From Cristatella mucedo (Eukaryota > Bryozoa > Phylactolaemata > Cristatellidae): DNA of 64,000 nucleotides. Below are positions 13,805 to 27,200 of this stretch, one piece after another; position 1 is the first letter of the stretch, and the number at the start of each line of letters is the position of its first letter. The stretch lies in assembly GCA_009760855.2 (NCBI GenBank), contig WPIO01000012.1, positions 6,445,501 through 6,509,500 on the forward strand. The letters run 5' to 3'. A program made the position numbers and the translations under genes. The notes beneath the pieces were generated by a model. It was not told the origin of the DNA, did not search any database, and saw nothing but the letters and a program-made list of their open reading frames with translations.

Positions 13805-14225
13805 GCAAGCAGAGCTGAACCTGCGTTTCAAATTTCACTCCGATGCGTAAAGTATTAACCGAGTTATGGAATTTACAAGACACCAAACTACCCTGAAAAG
13901 AAGCTGTATAAAAGTCACAAGAATACACCTCAACAAGCTTCAAGCATGTATCTCGATCTACCAAGGTTCAACAAGTTGGGATACAAGTCGCATATGATGC
14001 AGATTCCGGTAAATTTTTTGTTTGTAGATTTGTTGCTTCCAGTTTACATCCGTGTCAGACGTGGTTTGCATAACCATTTTTTCTTTCGTGTGGAAGTCGT
14101 CAGAACTTCCGATCCCAGTTCAAATATATCTTTTGAAAGGTACCCTAAGCAACTATTCGATTGTCGGACAAATTGTATAAGTATTTTCTTGACATTCTCC
14201 CACGATTTAGTATTCGTGAGAATGG
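13805..14225 (+). repeat. Unassigned interspersed repeat, copy 1
   Basis: Shares a long similar stretch with 32711-33078, including CTCGATCTACCAAGGTTCAA and CAAGTTGGGATACAAGTC. A shorter part is shared with 28985-29105. I do not recognise the family. Confidence 0.75.
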
Positions 14226-16059
14226 GACGAATTCTTCTAGAGCGAAGCTTCCAGAATTCGCTAAGGACGAGTCACATCAGCAGTACGCCGATACTGATAT
14301 ATGATAAGAGCGCCATATACATGCACGTAGCGGCCACTCACTATTCAAAACTCCAGTAAATGGCCTCTACGGATGCCTGGGCAGTCACAGTCGGATGTCA
14401 GGCGATCGTTGTGTGGATGCCTGTTGAGCCCGACGAACTGGACCCACGTGCCAAATTGCACAGAGGATGTGCTCCGATATAAATTTACAATCTGAAGCGA
14501 TTATGGGCACTCGACGATTAAGTTCGACAGAAGTCGACAGTGCACCTTATAGCGGTAGCCTCGAAGGTGAGATGACGCTCAGGTGTAGAGGGTTTCACCG
14601 GACTACTCGTTCTGGAGCTGAGAGGGAGGTGGGTGCACTACAAGTAACCCTTACTTGGAGGCAAAGAGTAGGCAATCGATATCATGCCTAGATATGTACG
14701 AATCTACATGCTGACCGTGTGCATGTCACATCTAATGATACCATGACTATGGTAATTGCAAAGCGTACCGCTAACAATAGCCTGCGAATGATAACTTTTT
14801 ATCATCAACTTTTTATTGGTTGTTTTCAACCTAATAGGTGATTAAAGTAAATTTTGGGATGCTCTTTCAGAATCTGTAACTCTTTTTTAATCCTGTACGT
14901 CAGGATTTCTTTTTATAATAATTTGCATTTTTATTTTAAAATACTTTCACATGCAGTACATACAGTTTTTACAATCGCTTAATAGCGATTTCATCTAGGT
15001 TATTTAAAATTTAAGTGTAAGTCCTCGACATTCTGCTATACTCGACAGCTGGATTGTGGCGCTTCACGCTCCAACAGTAATATAGCATCAAATATGCTTA
15101 TTTCGTAAGATAGAGGTACTTGTTTGCGTCGTTAGTGACCCACATTGAATCAGCAGTGAAACACCAAGGGGTATTGACTCCATTCGGTAAATGCCAAGGT
15201 GCTGACTTAAAGTCTTATCTCTGCGATCGTTAAAGAGCGATAGCGGTTTAAAGACGAATTCACTGCAGCGGCAGAGGAGCATTTCTGGCCATCACCATGC
15301 TTGCAGCACGCAATAGAGGATTGTCTGCTGAAAGAATTTAACCTACCACATAGACTGAAAGCAACAAAGTTGTAACGGATTTGTGGACTCACATGGGAGA
15401 TAACTACGTGCCTGCTCGAAAACATTGGCCACGTGCTCTAGCCGCCAAAGACGAGTTACGGCCAGCGGCTCGAGCACAACTCTAGCGTACACATCTAATT
15501 TGTTGCGGGTACACTTTTAGCAACTAACTATATAACTATATACTCTCCATAACTATCCGACGAGTTCCGCATTAAAAGGAGCACAATGTCGACTTATGCT
15601 TGAATATGCAAAGGTCTTAGAGAGCGAGTCTAAATGGTCCTAGCATTCACCCCTCGCAGGACACGAATAAGTCGCTTTTGTTAACTGTTTGTTAGCCTGT
15701 GCTCCAACCGTTGAGGTAGAATGGTCACTGGTTACACCACTCCAAGCACCTGCAGTACCACCAACTCGTTAGCTCCGCCTCTACTCAGGGCTGAAGTCGA
15801 ACGCTATGATGAGTTTTTAAGAGCTCGCCCAAGTTCTAGCGGACGGCTGCTGGATTTTACGAAGTGCTTTCTTAGGTGCTGGTTTTTTCTTTATCACCTA
15901 TGCAGCCTATGCTTAATACTTACCACTCGCCGCTAAACTGAAGAGATAGTGGTAGATATACTAAACTCTTACACAAGAAATTAACCTAGCAAGTGAACTC
16001 TAGTAAAGTTTTAAAGCAAATAACTCAACAGAGTCAGCATTTCTGAGAATGTATAATGA
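14226..16059. other. Intergenic, no gene seen
   Basis: AT-rich, with short frames only. Confidence 0.5.
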
Positions 16060-16600
16060 CGTTCTCAGGGACTCTGAATTTTAAGAGTCTCTGCTAGTTC
16101 TGTTGGATCTTGATACTATTGGTCGCCAAGTCTTTCTAGAATGCATATCGTCTCGCGTGGGCATCACAGCCAATGTGCTGTGGTGGTTTAGGTCTTATAT
16201 CCTGCGGTAGGTGATTCTGCACCGCCGCTGAAAGCGGTGGTGATAGCTGTAAAGGCTCTTCTGTCGCTATACAAAAGAGGCTGTTCAATCAGCTAGTATT
16301 TTTTATTATTTTAACCTCTTGGATGACTTCAGAGAGTTGATATCAATGGTCAACGATCGTCCAGTATGGCTTTAAAGTACGTGGTACCCCAGGGATCTAA
16401 TTTAGGTCCGCTGCTTTTTATGATTTATATTCTCCCTCCTGCCGATTTAGTCGCCAAAAAACACAGGGTTTCATTTTTATAAATTTGACGCACAGCTGTA
16501 GTACTCGTGCTTTGATCCCCCTGCCTTCCAGCATTTCACGTTCTCTCAGTTTCCTTACAGCATGTCCTGCTGAAATTTGCACTGGCATGGCAGCAGCACA
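16060..16600 (+). mobile_element. L2 LINE RT relic split by a SINE-1 tail
   Basis: The left part reads, with frameshifts, like LLDLDTIGRQVFLE and VLWWFRSYI. The right part reads DINGQRSS, then KYVVPQGSNLGPLLFMIYIL. These are adjacent reverse transcriptase motifs of L2 elements, separated by a SINE-1 body at 16206-16306. Confidence 0.75.
16206..16306 (+). mobile_element. SINE-1 body fragment nested in LINE
   Basis: GGTGGTGATAGCTGTAAAGG, then TTCTGTCGCTATACAAAAGA and CTGTTCAATCAGCTAG. The tRNA-like head is absent. Confidence 0.8.
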
Positions 16601-16769
16601 TTCTCAAATTGAATGATGATGCCCAACTTGAAAAACACGGAAAAATGTAATGCCACCCAGAAACTAGAAAGCCCAACCGTCAAGTTAGGTTGTCCAGCGT
16701 ATCTCCTGTTACTAGTGGACATCACTCCCTTGGTATACCTTCTACATACATACCTTCTATTAATAATTA

Positions 16770-17178
16770 TTCGTGTCTCTCTCTCACTCTACATTTCTTT
16801 CTCCGTGTCTCTTTCTGTGTATTACTTACTGTCTCTTTCTCTGTTCTCTCTTTCTGTCAATCTCTCTCTCTCCATTTCGCCCTCCCGCTCCCACTTCCTC
16901 TCTCCCTCGCTCATCTTAGCTTCCTCTCTCTCGCTCCTTTGGTATTTAAATATCTTTCCCTTTCATTTTCTCTTTCAAAGCCACATCTCTTGTCTCCCCG
17001 TGTCGCCTCCTATCCCTCCCTCTTCCTCTCCAACGATCACTGCCTGTCCTCTTCCCTCTCTCTCTCTTCTCTCTCCATATCACTCTACCTCGATCTCTTT
17101 CCCCGCTCTATCTCTCCTCTCTGTCTCTCTCTTCGTTCTCTCAATTTCTCCTTTCCTTCCCATTTTCACTCTCTCTGA
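16770..17178 (+). repeat. Pyrimidine-rich (TC/TCTT/CCTC) degenerate tract
   Basis: About 400 bp of imperfect CT-rich simple sequence. Two long Ser/Leu-rich frames here follow from the composition. Confidence 0.85.
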
Positions 17179-17179
17179 T

Positions 17180-19269
17180 CAGTTCTATTTGAGCTGAACG
17201 ATGCCTTGGCCACATTTGAATTTTTTTGCTAGCGGAGGACATGGTTTTGGAACAGGGAATACCCTGTCAGATTTCTTGCCAGTCGGATACCAGATCGACG
17301 GGATGCTGTAAAAATAGTTGTGTAGCTACGTGTAAGATCATCTGTTGCTTCAAATTATCACTTATGTGTGTTGGCTGTAAAGCGAAGGGGTACTAATCCT
17401 TCATTATTTTAGGAGTTTAAGAGTAATTAGACATATCTTTTTACTTTTGACATTGTCTTTGTCGCTGCATAATTCAAGTGACTACAATCATCATTCGCTA
17501 CTTGGGTTCTGATACTGAAATCAACTAGTGAGAACTTTATATTTATTCTATTCCCGCCATTTTCAGTGCTTTAACTTAGATTTTATCGTCTGCATTAGCA
17601 AAATACGTTCGACGAGCAGTTATAAGTTATAGGCAGTTATATATATGTAGCTGGCGACCAAAATGAGCAATCGATACTTTTGAACATTAGGAATGAGGCT
17701 ATATCGTTCAAGTTTAATGTGAAAACTGTAATTTGCACAAAATGTACTTTCTGAATATCCTTAAAATGGCTATTTTTCGCATTCATCGCGTCGCAATTCA
17801 TATACTCATCAAATTTAAATACAGCTGCTAAAAGCAGTTCGTTTTAGTATAGCAACGCTGGAAGACATCGCTTTTAATTACTTTAAAGAATGATGCTTCC
17901 AGAATTTTGAAAATAGCATTTAATGAAATTACTATATTGAAGTCACAATAACAGACAGCTCAGTCAATACGCTTCGATCCCTGAAAAACTATACACGTTT
18001 AACTGTGCATAGTAAAACAGTCTTGTATGAATTTACGTAGACAAAGACTTAAAATTTAAGGGTTATTTTTTCAAGTCAGCAACCATATCAATATGATTTA
18101 ATTATGTGAAAATAAAAGTTGGATTAAATTCACTTGAGATCATGAGAGATTTGACAAGCTGCTTGTGTAGGCAGTATTTGCACGTAACAATAAATAAGGA
18201 AGATCACTCCTCCGGTTGAAACTAGATAAGGTGCTTACATTTTCAAAATCTTTTGATGCCGATGCCAGCACAATATTGCATAGTGCGATTATACCATACG
18301 CATGAATTGTTTATAGCAATCGTAAGTATAGTAATTTAAATTCACGCATTTGTTAAATAAAATTAAGATCTCTCGCATACACTCACTGGGGACTTCGATG
18401 TTGCGAGGGACACAGGCATGCAAGAAATGTCCCACTTGTAACTGGGTACAAATGGGTACATAGTGGTGAGTGACTTTACGCAGCCGCTGTAATGGCATTT
18501 AAAAAGGTTTTTCCCATGTCTTTACTAAAGAAAAGTTGGGTTATTTCATAGAAATCTTCTGCCGCACTCGTCACCGTAAAGGTTTTAGCCTAGTGCGGAA
18601 AATCCCTGCTTTGACCTTGGACTGCTGGCCACGAGCAAACGCTTGTAGTGCACTCTAGCTGATAGCCATACTGCGCCAAATTTAAGAGCTACAATAATAT
18701 TAGCAAAGCTTAAGAAAAATTTAAATATGAGTTGATAGGAATGTTCAGTGGTACAAATTACCTTATTTTTACGTCGGTGTATTGCGTACTCTTCAAAGAT
18801 GTTTTCCAAGGACGCGAGCGATGATGACTGCTGTTAAAACTTTAGAATAAAATTGCCTGCCATTAGTTGCTTTATTATCTGGCCTATTCCTGGCCACAGC
18901 AGTTTCATTAAAGCGTAATCAATTCGCTTCTCATCAACACGTTTTTCTATATTTATTGACATCAATAATTTGCTTAAAATCTGTTGATACATTAGCTGTC
19001 CTTGGTGTTAGCACAATTTTTGGTCATAGCTTTGCGAAAAGAACCTGTACTAGACTAGTGATAGGTAATATCTAGCAACAGTGCATAAATCCATCCCTAA
19101 TTATAAAAAGGGCATTTTATGGAGCTTAGAGGGGAATAATTTAAAAGAAAATGAGATTTTTCCGGCTTTTGCTGTTCGAAGGGGGTTGAAGGGAGTGAAG
19201 TGGTATTTTACTACTTAATGACTTGACTGCGATTGTAAACTTCGAGCAATCAAGGCGTAGTCGATAAGC
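17180..19269. other. AT-rich intergenic, nothing identified
   Basis: No exon, RNA gene or recognisable element in about 2 kb. Confidence 0.5.
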
Positions 19270-20080
19270 TCTCATTAAAGACCACATCAGCTCCACAGTC
19301 AAGTCTGCCTACTTTCAGCTACATAACATTGCTAAAATTCAGGTTGTTTAGACAGGGATACCACATCTAAATTGGTCCATATATTTTTCACACCCCGTCT
19401 CGACTTCTATAACTCCCTGCTTGCTGGTCTACCGGCATGTTCACTCAGGCGCTTACAGCTGGTGCAAAACTCTGCAGCTAGGCTTGTCTGTCGTGAGCGT
19501 CGCAGTTGCCACATCACACCACTTCTCGCCTACCTGCACTGGCTACCAGTCAAGCAACGGATCGACTTCAAGGTCTTGCCGCTCACTTTCAGGTTCCTTC
19601 ATTCTTTGGCTCCAGCCTGCCTATCCGATCTACTCCCCATCCAGGCCAAGCATTGTGCCACCCGCTTTTCGAATCTAACTTTTTACCTATGCGTAGTACA
19701 AACCTCAAATGCTTTTGAGACCGTGCCTTTAGTTCGTATACTCCTAAAGCATGAAACTCACTCCCGAATTGCGTCACACCATCCCCTGACTTGATCGCAT
19801 TTAAAAAGAAACTAAAAACGCATATTTATCACAGAATTTAGCGGGTCCCTGTGATACGTCCTGTATGTGCTTATGCGTGCTGACACTGTTGTATGCTGCC
19901 ACTACCCACACTTGAATGCTGAGCCTGTGCATGTCATCCCTAACCGTATTATTCTTGTTGTTTATCGAGCATGCTACCACTAACAATCCGATCGTGTTTC
20001 CTTTGCAGCAAATGTAAAGTGCGTAGAAAACGATTTAGTTCTCTGAGGGTGCTACATCAAATAAATTATTAGTATTATCA
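19270..20080 (+). mobile_element. L2-A LINE 3' fragment (C-terminal ORF2 plus 3' UTR)
   Basis: The translation has CSLRRLQLVQNSAARLVCRE, CHITPLLAYLHWLPVKQRID and APACLSDLLP, then frameshifts. The tail GTAAAGTGCGTAGAAAACGA and GTTCTCTGAGGGTGCTACAT runs into (ATT)n. Confidence 0.9.
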
Positions 20081-20790
20081 TTATTATACCAAGAGGCTTT
20101 TGAATTCTTGGGCGGCTTTTTGAAGGTCCAAAGAGACGACAAGCCCAACGCGACAATCACGCCTACAATCTACTCCTTGCCAGAGCTCTTTCCGATAGCT
20201 CTGCTGAGAAGGTTCCGTTCCTTCATTATCTTCCCTTGTCTGACTGACATTTAGCGATCCTGATTTCTTGGTAGTCCAGTGTCCTTTGTCGGCCAATTCG
20301 ATCAGCGGTCACTCGGTGCAGAGTCTGGACGCACAGTAGGTAATGCTGTTCCTGACGGCTATTCTTCGTTTCCATTATCATCCGAGTGACATATGCGGAT
20401 AGTCTCAGACTATTAGAGGCAGCACGTAAGGTAAGTTCTTTTATTGATCTGATTAGTGCATCATTGCTCGCATCAAACACTGATGCTCTTTCAGCTCTTT
20501 ATAGCATGTACGCTGTATTGGCCTACTGAAGAGGATACGGCTCTTGCTGCATTTGAACCAGCAGTTGTAATACCTACATCTAAAAGCCGATTCTCGAATG
20601 AGAGATTACCTCTCTGTCTTAAGTGATTGAAAGTTATCGGTAATTTCACTTCTCTATTTTCTGTTTCCTAGAGGGCTGTTTGAAAACTGGTCAACGATCA
20701 TTGGCATGCCCTTTACGATCTACTGTTATTGTTCAATCTGGTTAGAGATCTCTTTACTCTATCGAGACGGCCCTGCTGCGGACTCGCACT
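20081..20790. other. Intergenic, no gene seen
   Basis: No recognisable exon or element. Confidence 0.5.
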
Positions 20791-20799
20791 AACACTAAA

Positions 20800-20930
20800 T
20801 CAAAACGACTCAGAAAAAGTGGATACGCTAGTGCTGCTTGACCTTTTGGCTGCTGTACACATCTTGGGCTCCAAGATTCATCTGCAGCGATTTAGCGGCT
20901 CCGTAGGAGTCTCCGATCGGCAATAAACTG
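20800..20930 (+). mobile_element. Possible LINE RT relic
   Basis: The frame through VDTLVLLDLLAAVHILGSKI and HLQRFSGSVGVS resembles the LLDLSAAFDTVDH...L...GV RT motif, with the catalytic region decayed. Confidence 0.45.
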
Positions 20931-21804
20931 TTTCCTTCCTTTCCCAATGGTTAAGGGGCTCGCCTACGACGACCGAGGTCAAGGTTATTGGATTTGCTGG
21001 CCGTGGCCATGGGCTTGAGCCCTGAGGCATATGTGAAGCGCCCGGAGAGAGATAAAGTTCTCTTAGGGAACCATAAAAATTAACTATATTAGTTACATTA
21101 ACTTTTTAATTTGGAAGGTATAAACCGGAATCTTGAGCGGTTCATGCGTTTATCCGTTGTCTTTTGCTTCCGGATACCAAAAAGATTATTTCTCGAGGGG
21201 CACTCAAGGGTTAGAATAACCACCTTACGCTTATGGATAAGGAAATTAAACTACTTTTAAGTGCGTTAAATGGGATTATACAAATAAGTTTAAGCAAAGG
21301 TGCGTAAGGGTATGGGCTCTAGTTAGACCCACCCGTAGGCCCGTCAAAGTCTAGCCCTCCTTTATTTTGGCAAAGTCCCTGATTAATTGTTTTTAAGAAT
21401 TAATTCTATAGTTCAGAGTCTTACTACTGGGATGGAGGACGTTGTAGAACAAGGATTCTATTCAAAATCTGCGTTTAGCATTGATATTGTGCTTAACTTT
21501 CAGGCATTTATGCAGTCATCGGCTACTGTTACGATGCTCTACTTACTCCAAACCTAGCCGCAGATGTAAGACAGGCAAGAGCGCAATAAAACCAAGTGTG
21601 GTTAGTTCGTGATCTATTGATTGGCAGAACTATTGCTACTTGTTTCTCTAGGGGCACTCAAAAAACAGAAAGCGCTCAGGTACACGTACCTTTTCCGAAA
21701 CTAGCTAGCTCTACTTCAAGTTCAGTGCTAGCGTTGGAAGGGATTATACATCAGTTCTCAATTAGCTCTACTGGCTGCTAGTAGAGTACAAGTAGTCCCT
21801 TAGG

Positions 21805-22480
21805 ATCCTATTTTAATGATGATAATAAGAATAGGTTACTTGCATAGCGCCTTAATGGAACTAGATATCTATCCAGGCGCTTTACAGCTCGATACAACAG
21901 AAAAGATAGCTACGGGCTAGTGCAGGGCAAGGTATCGTGCTTAGACAAGCAGGAAAAGGCGCACAAGAAGACGCTCAAAATCACTTGGTAGCAGGGACCT
22001 CTGACTAGTAATATGCACTGAATCAAGCGTAAGTAAACCTTAAAAGCACTCTGGAAAAAAAGACAAGTTCACTGGGGCGAAGGGCAAGCTGAGAGGGAAC
22101 AAGTGCACCTTCAGCACCACGTGACTCAAATGCTGCAAAGTGAATGCAGGTAGCTAGCTACAGAAGGAAGAAGCGAGTTTCAGACTCTCTGTACCTACGG
22201 GCCGAAGGATGTATCATGAAAAGATTTGCTTTAGTGCGTGAGAAGACCGTAAGCCGGGGAGCGAGTAGTGCGAGAGCACGTGACTGGAGGAGCAAGCCGG
22301 TCGGATAGGTTGGCTGGTGCGAGCAAGTGAGGCTAGCTACAGACTCAGGGAGGGATCTTGAAGTCGATTCAATGCTTGAAGGGGAGCCAGTAAAGCTTAT
22401 ATAGAAGTTGTGCGATGTGGAAGTTAAAACCTCGATGACAGGCCAGCCAAGCTGCTGATCATTGTACTAGTTGCACATGG
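21805..22480 (-). mobile_element. L2-like LINE 3' fragment, diverged
   Basis: The minus strand reads LLYKLYWLPFKH, then IDFKIPP (compare LLADLHWLPVKQRIDFKVL in L2-A). The 3' end carries TAAAGCGCCTGGATAGATAT, AAGGCGCTATGCAAG and an AT-rich tail. Confidence 0.65.
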
Positions 22481-24363
22481 TCCAGGGCGTACGCCGAGAG
22501 TCCTGAACAAATGGAGTTGCAATAAACTTGATGCAATATCGCAAATTAGTTTTGCTGTCTTGGCTTTTCTAAGCAAGCATAGATTTTGACAGTATTTTTC
22601 AGCTCAAAATAGGCCGCCTTGCCGTGCAAATGGGGCAAATGCCATGACGAAGTCATTTTGGAATAGTACGCCCACCGGAATGGGGTGATGCTAAATGAAA
22701 CTTCAGGGTGAGGCCATGCAATGCAATTTGAGGGTGACAGCAGGCTTGCCCGTGACTCTTAGGTTGGTCTTATAGTTTTGTGTCATAAAGTTGTTGGTCA
22801 TCTAAACATGAATACCGGCAGTGCAGACTGCAAGTGCCTTTCATTTTAAACCTGAAAGTCGCTAGCAGTCCAAAAAGATGGTCGCGATCTATTGTTTCGT
22901 ATTTTAGTTTGCTGTATCTGCTTCTAGGCATTGTATGGTCGGTGAGAAGTGATGTAACGGCATGCTCTTCTGAGCGACATTGAATTGCTACAGCTATTGA
23001 GATGAAGGAAGCACAATATTTTCCTTCCGAATCTACAACATACTTTAGTATTGGATATAGTCTAAATTTATATTCTCTAAGGTTGTGGTCATGATATCAT
23101 CTGGCAACGAAGATAATAACAACCTTCCATTAGCGCGAAGCAACACTAAATGCAGCCCTAAACTTTAGACCCTGAACTGCTGCTTTTCGCTGCCATAGGA
23201 TCAATATTTCCGAGATTCCGATACAGCTAGTGCTGCGACAATTTGATTGTTCAGGATATTTTTCGGTTGATACAATTTGATTGTTCAGGATATTTTTCGG
23301 TTGATAAAATATTAACATCAACCTCTTTGGGGCGTAATATCACGATGCAATTCCAAATGAGAGAGCGTAAAAAAGCGGCAGCCCATTTTTTGCAACCATC
23401 CGGGCTTAGAAAGTTGGCTTAACGGATGCGCTTAAACAAAATGTTGCAATATGCCTACCCGGAAATCGAAATAACAGGATTAAAGTAAAGCAAAGAATGG
23501 CCGATTTGCAAGCCTCTCTACTAAGAGCCCAACTTTCAAGAAAAATAGCTACGGTCTGTTTTGGCCACAGAATATGAACATCCAAAAGATATAGCAAGGC
23601 ATTTGCGGATTAAGCAGTAAGATTGAGAAATGGTGACCCATACAATTTAAGATTTTGCATGTTCAGCATAATGACTTAACGGCTGAGGGGTCGAAGGCGC
23701 CTTTGCTGGTTTGCGTTTGACGTTGACGTGCCTCACAGCCAACTCGATGGCCTGCGCATGCCCTGCTTCTGCTATAGTAAACACATGAAGGTCAGCTACA
23801 CAGAATTAGGCGGCGGTGACGTTTGGCGAGACGAAAGCCCAATAAGTATCCAGCGTGTTGAGAGGGATAGCTTAACCACGAGGCAGCATAACGATAGAAC
23901 TTATGGGTGCTATTACCATCCATTGATCAAGTTGGAAGCGGTTTGTCAACATCGCAACTCGGTGCACGGTGCACGTAACGAGGTTTTCGGGTGCGGTCCT
24001 CCGATAATGATTGCCAGCTGGTAGACCGTCAACCAGTAGCAAAGCCCGCCGAAGCAGCTCTTTTTGAGCTCCCATAGGTAGGTGCCATCAGAAGCCTCCG
24101 TTTCAACTACATGAAGGCAAAGATTTAATTGATCGGCTGTATTCTTTTCAACTAAGCCCAGATTCACATGTCCAGCTAAACTTTCATGGCGAGCATCGCA
24201 TCCTAGGCATTCTTACCGATCGCCATTCCATTTCGCATTGAGCAACGCAATGTTTTGCAGCAGTTTTTCTTACGGTTTAGTCGGTATCTGTTGTAGCTAT
24301 TTTCGAGGCATTGTGTATATAACATACATATTTTATGTCTTTTATGCTCTTTCTGGGAGTAGG
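22481..24363. other. Intergenic, no gene seen
   Basis: Only the tandem repeat at 23239-23306 stands out. A 98-codon plus-strand frame at 23728-24024 has no recognisable domain. Confidence 0.5.
23239..23306 (+). repeat. Exact two-copy 34-bp tandem repeat
   Basis: CAATTTGATTGTTCAGGATA... occurs at 23239-23272 and again, identical, at 23273-23306. Confidence 0.95.
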
Positions 24364-24530
24364 TGAGCCGTGATGGCTTTTTCTAGAGAAGGCGGTTGGT
24401 TTTCACGTTCTTGGTCTCGAGGTTGTGGGTTCAAATCCTGTGATGGACAATCCTTAATCCCTGCTGGAAGCGGTGGTAATAGCCGTAAAGGCTCTTCTAT
24501 CGTTATACGAAAGTGGCAGTTAAATTAGCT
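24364..24530 (+). mobile_element. SINE-1 copy
   Basis: GAGCCGTGATGGC, then the B box GGGTTCAAATCCTG, then GGTGGTAATAGCCGTAAAGG, ending near AGTTAAATTAGCTAT. It lies directly 5' of the L2-B copy. Confidence 0.8.
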
Positions 24531-24544
24531 ATCTGGACAGCCTC

Positions 24545-27200
24545 TTAAATTCCGCCTATTAAATGTCCGCTTGGTAAAAACCAAGGGGTTACTTATCTGC
24601 GATCATGTGGTTCAGGAGAAGCTAGATGCATTTCTGCATACCGAAACTTGGATGGCGCCTTGTTCCAGTAGCTGTATTTCTGAGACCACTCCACCCGGGT
24701 TCTCATTCAATCAGTCCATGCGTTCTGACAAGGTTGGTGGCGGGATTGCAATTGTTGTTCGTGAATCGTTTGGCTATAAGATGTGCAGTTTTTCGCATGG
24801 GCCATCGTTTGAATCGGTTGCAATCAGGTCTTCATCAAAGACAATGTCTCTCACTTTTGTGATAAACCGGCCTCCTTCTGGCTGTCTAAACTTGTATATA
24901 GAGGAGTTTTCAGAGTTCCTCGCTAAAATATTTGCGTGCGACAGGCCGTTATTGATTGTGGAAGACTTCAATATTCACGTTGAGAACCCGAGCAACAGCT
25001 GGGTCCGCTCATTTCTTGACTCTCTGGAGAATTTTGGTTTGGTCCAAGAGGCTAATTATACCGCCCACGTCGGCGGCCATATTCTAGATCTCGTGATCAC
25101 TAAGGATGTCCTCCCCACTGACCTCGTGTGCCCACTGACCCTCTCAGATCATTGTTCGGTCTCGTTTACTGTTCCTGCTCCCTTGTACGTACAGGGTAAT
25201 GTCGAACTTGTCAAGCGAAGTAACTTAAAAACCATTGACATAGACAAGTTTTTAAAAACCGGTTTGTGATGCAAGTCTTCTTGATCTGCATTCAGACTCA
25301 ACCAGCAGCCTTGATACACTCACTGATGCAATGAACATGACACTCGGGAGTGCTCTTGACAAGCATGCTCCCGTTCATTCTATCCGTGTTCAAAGCCGCG
25401 GAGATTCCTTTCAATTTACAAAAAACTCCTAAAGATGCGCAGGGTTAAGCGGAGGCTTGAATGTCGTTTCAAGAAATCGGGGTCGGATGCAGATCTAGTA
25501 AATTTTAAAGACTTCCTTCGAGTGTACACCCGGAAGCTTAAAAAAGCCAGGGCTTGTTTTTTCATCCGAAAGCTGAATACCTGCCAGTCGAACCCTAAAC
25601 AGATTGATAAGACAGTAAATCATTTACTGGCCAATGCTGAGAGGTCTGACTCCCAGATATTAAGGACTCAGGCGAAAAGTTTTCAGCCTTCTTTACTGAA
25701 AAAATTGTGCACATTCGTGCCTCCATAAAGCCCCCTCCGACTAAAGCAATCGCGGTTCCACAACCTGTGAACTTCCTTAAAAGGTTCTCCGAGTTTTCTG
25801 CATGCGATGTGGCTACCTTAACAAGGTCTAGTAAAAAGAAATCGTCTCCTGAAGACCCTATACCATCTTCTCTGTGGTCTTCACTGGCAGACCAACTTAG
25901 CCCTGTCATAACCAAGATTTTTAATGCTTCTTTGGGAAAAGAGGTCGTACCCAAGTCCTTCAAATCGGCAATCGCTAGTCCCATACTTAAAAAGCCTTGA
26001 TTAGATGCAGGGCCCTTGCAAACTATCGCCCAGTTTCCCTTCTTCCTTTCTTGTCAAAGATTCTTGAAAAAATTATTGCTAAGCAGCTGGTTGAGCATAT
26101 TGAAAAGAATGAAATGTCAGAAACATTTCAATCAGGGTTCAAGAGGCAGCACTCTACTGAAACTGCTCTCCTCCGTGTTAACAATGACATTCTACGTGGC
26201 AACGATGACGGGAATGTCACTGCCCTAGCTATGCTAGATCTGTCTGCTGCCTATGACGTCATTGATCACGATGTTCTGCTTGAATGATGTAGAACAACTA
26301 TCGGTCTGGCAGACGTTTTTGCAGAAAGTCTTTGCTCTTCTAATAGGTGATGCTATTGTGCGACCATCACCACGTGCTCGAAATTTAGGTGCCGTTTTCG
26401 ATAGCTGCCTCAATTTTAAAAGCTTCATTCAGAAGACTGCTTCTACAGCTAGCCATCACGTCCGATCCTTATCCAAGATTAGGAGCTACTTCCACAGTGA
26501 CATGCAAAAAATTTAACTAGCTCCTTAGTTCTGTCTCGGCTTGATTATTGTAATTCCCTTTTGGCTGGGCTACCAAAGAAAGCAACTAGGCCACTGCAGC
26601 TGAGTTTGAATATGGCTGCAAGGCTAGTCTTCAAGCCCCAGAGGTTTGAGCACGTGCCTGTTTTGCTAAAAGAGCTAGGATGGATGCCGGTTGAGCAACG
26701 GATACAGAGCAAAGTTCTTACGCTGACCCAAAAGGCCCGCCACGGCTTGGCTCCTTCGTACCGAGCTGAACCATTGCACCAATTTAAGCTTATTCGCACC
26801 CTCAGGTTCTGTGTGGACAATAAAGTGGCTGTTTAATTCCTCCGCTTAAAGACCGTTGGCGACAGAAGCTTTTGGCTCTGCAGGTCCTTGACTGTGGAAC
26901 TCCATCCACTTCCACAATTCTTACGCAACGACAACTAATCTTCTGCTGCCGACTATGGCTCATCCTTTTCAGCGGTCCTGAGCTGCTACTTCCATGCTAC
27001 TCACTACCTCAACTGCTCTCCTGACTCAGCAATACCTCCCACTTTCTCTTTGTTGCGTGAGACGAAGTCTGTTGGCTACCGAATGCGTACCGAAAGTCGC
27101 TTAGGCTGTAAGTGCTATACAAACTCTCCTGCGTAACACCCACATGGTCTTTATGACTTTGTGGAGTTACAGACGGAGATACATTAGATTACATAGCTAG
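24545..27200 (+). mobile_element. L2-B LINE copy, 5'-truncated and internally deleted
   Basis: An L2-type non-LTR retrotransposon, non-functional. The apurinic-like endonuclease domain (24571-25269) has TETWM, GGGIAIVVRESF, a DFNIHV box preceded by Glu instead of the usual Gly, and SDHCSV. A linker follows at 25270-25980 with several frame breaks. The RT domain begins ANYRPVSLLPFLSKILEKII and has FQSGFKRQHSTETALL and MLDLSAAYDVIDHDVLL. Directly after this (about 26285) the reading skips the YxDD region and resumes at PSPRARNLGAVFDSC, so about 100 residues are missing. The C-terminal domain (26560-26800) is in frame; the 3' end near 27200 has GGAGATACATTAGATTACAT. Confidence 0.88.

Noticed and set aside
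20940-21060. tRNA-like stretch ATGGTTAAGGGGCTCGCC with GGGCTTGAGCCC
   Set aside because: Does not fold as a full tRNA by eye and does not match SINE-1 or SINE-2; too weak to list.
23728-24167. Overlapping ~70-98-codon frames on both strands
   Set aside because: No recognisable family or conserved motif; length is within chance for this base composition.
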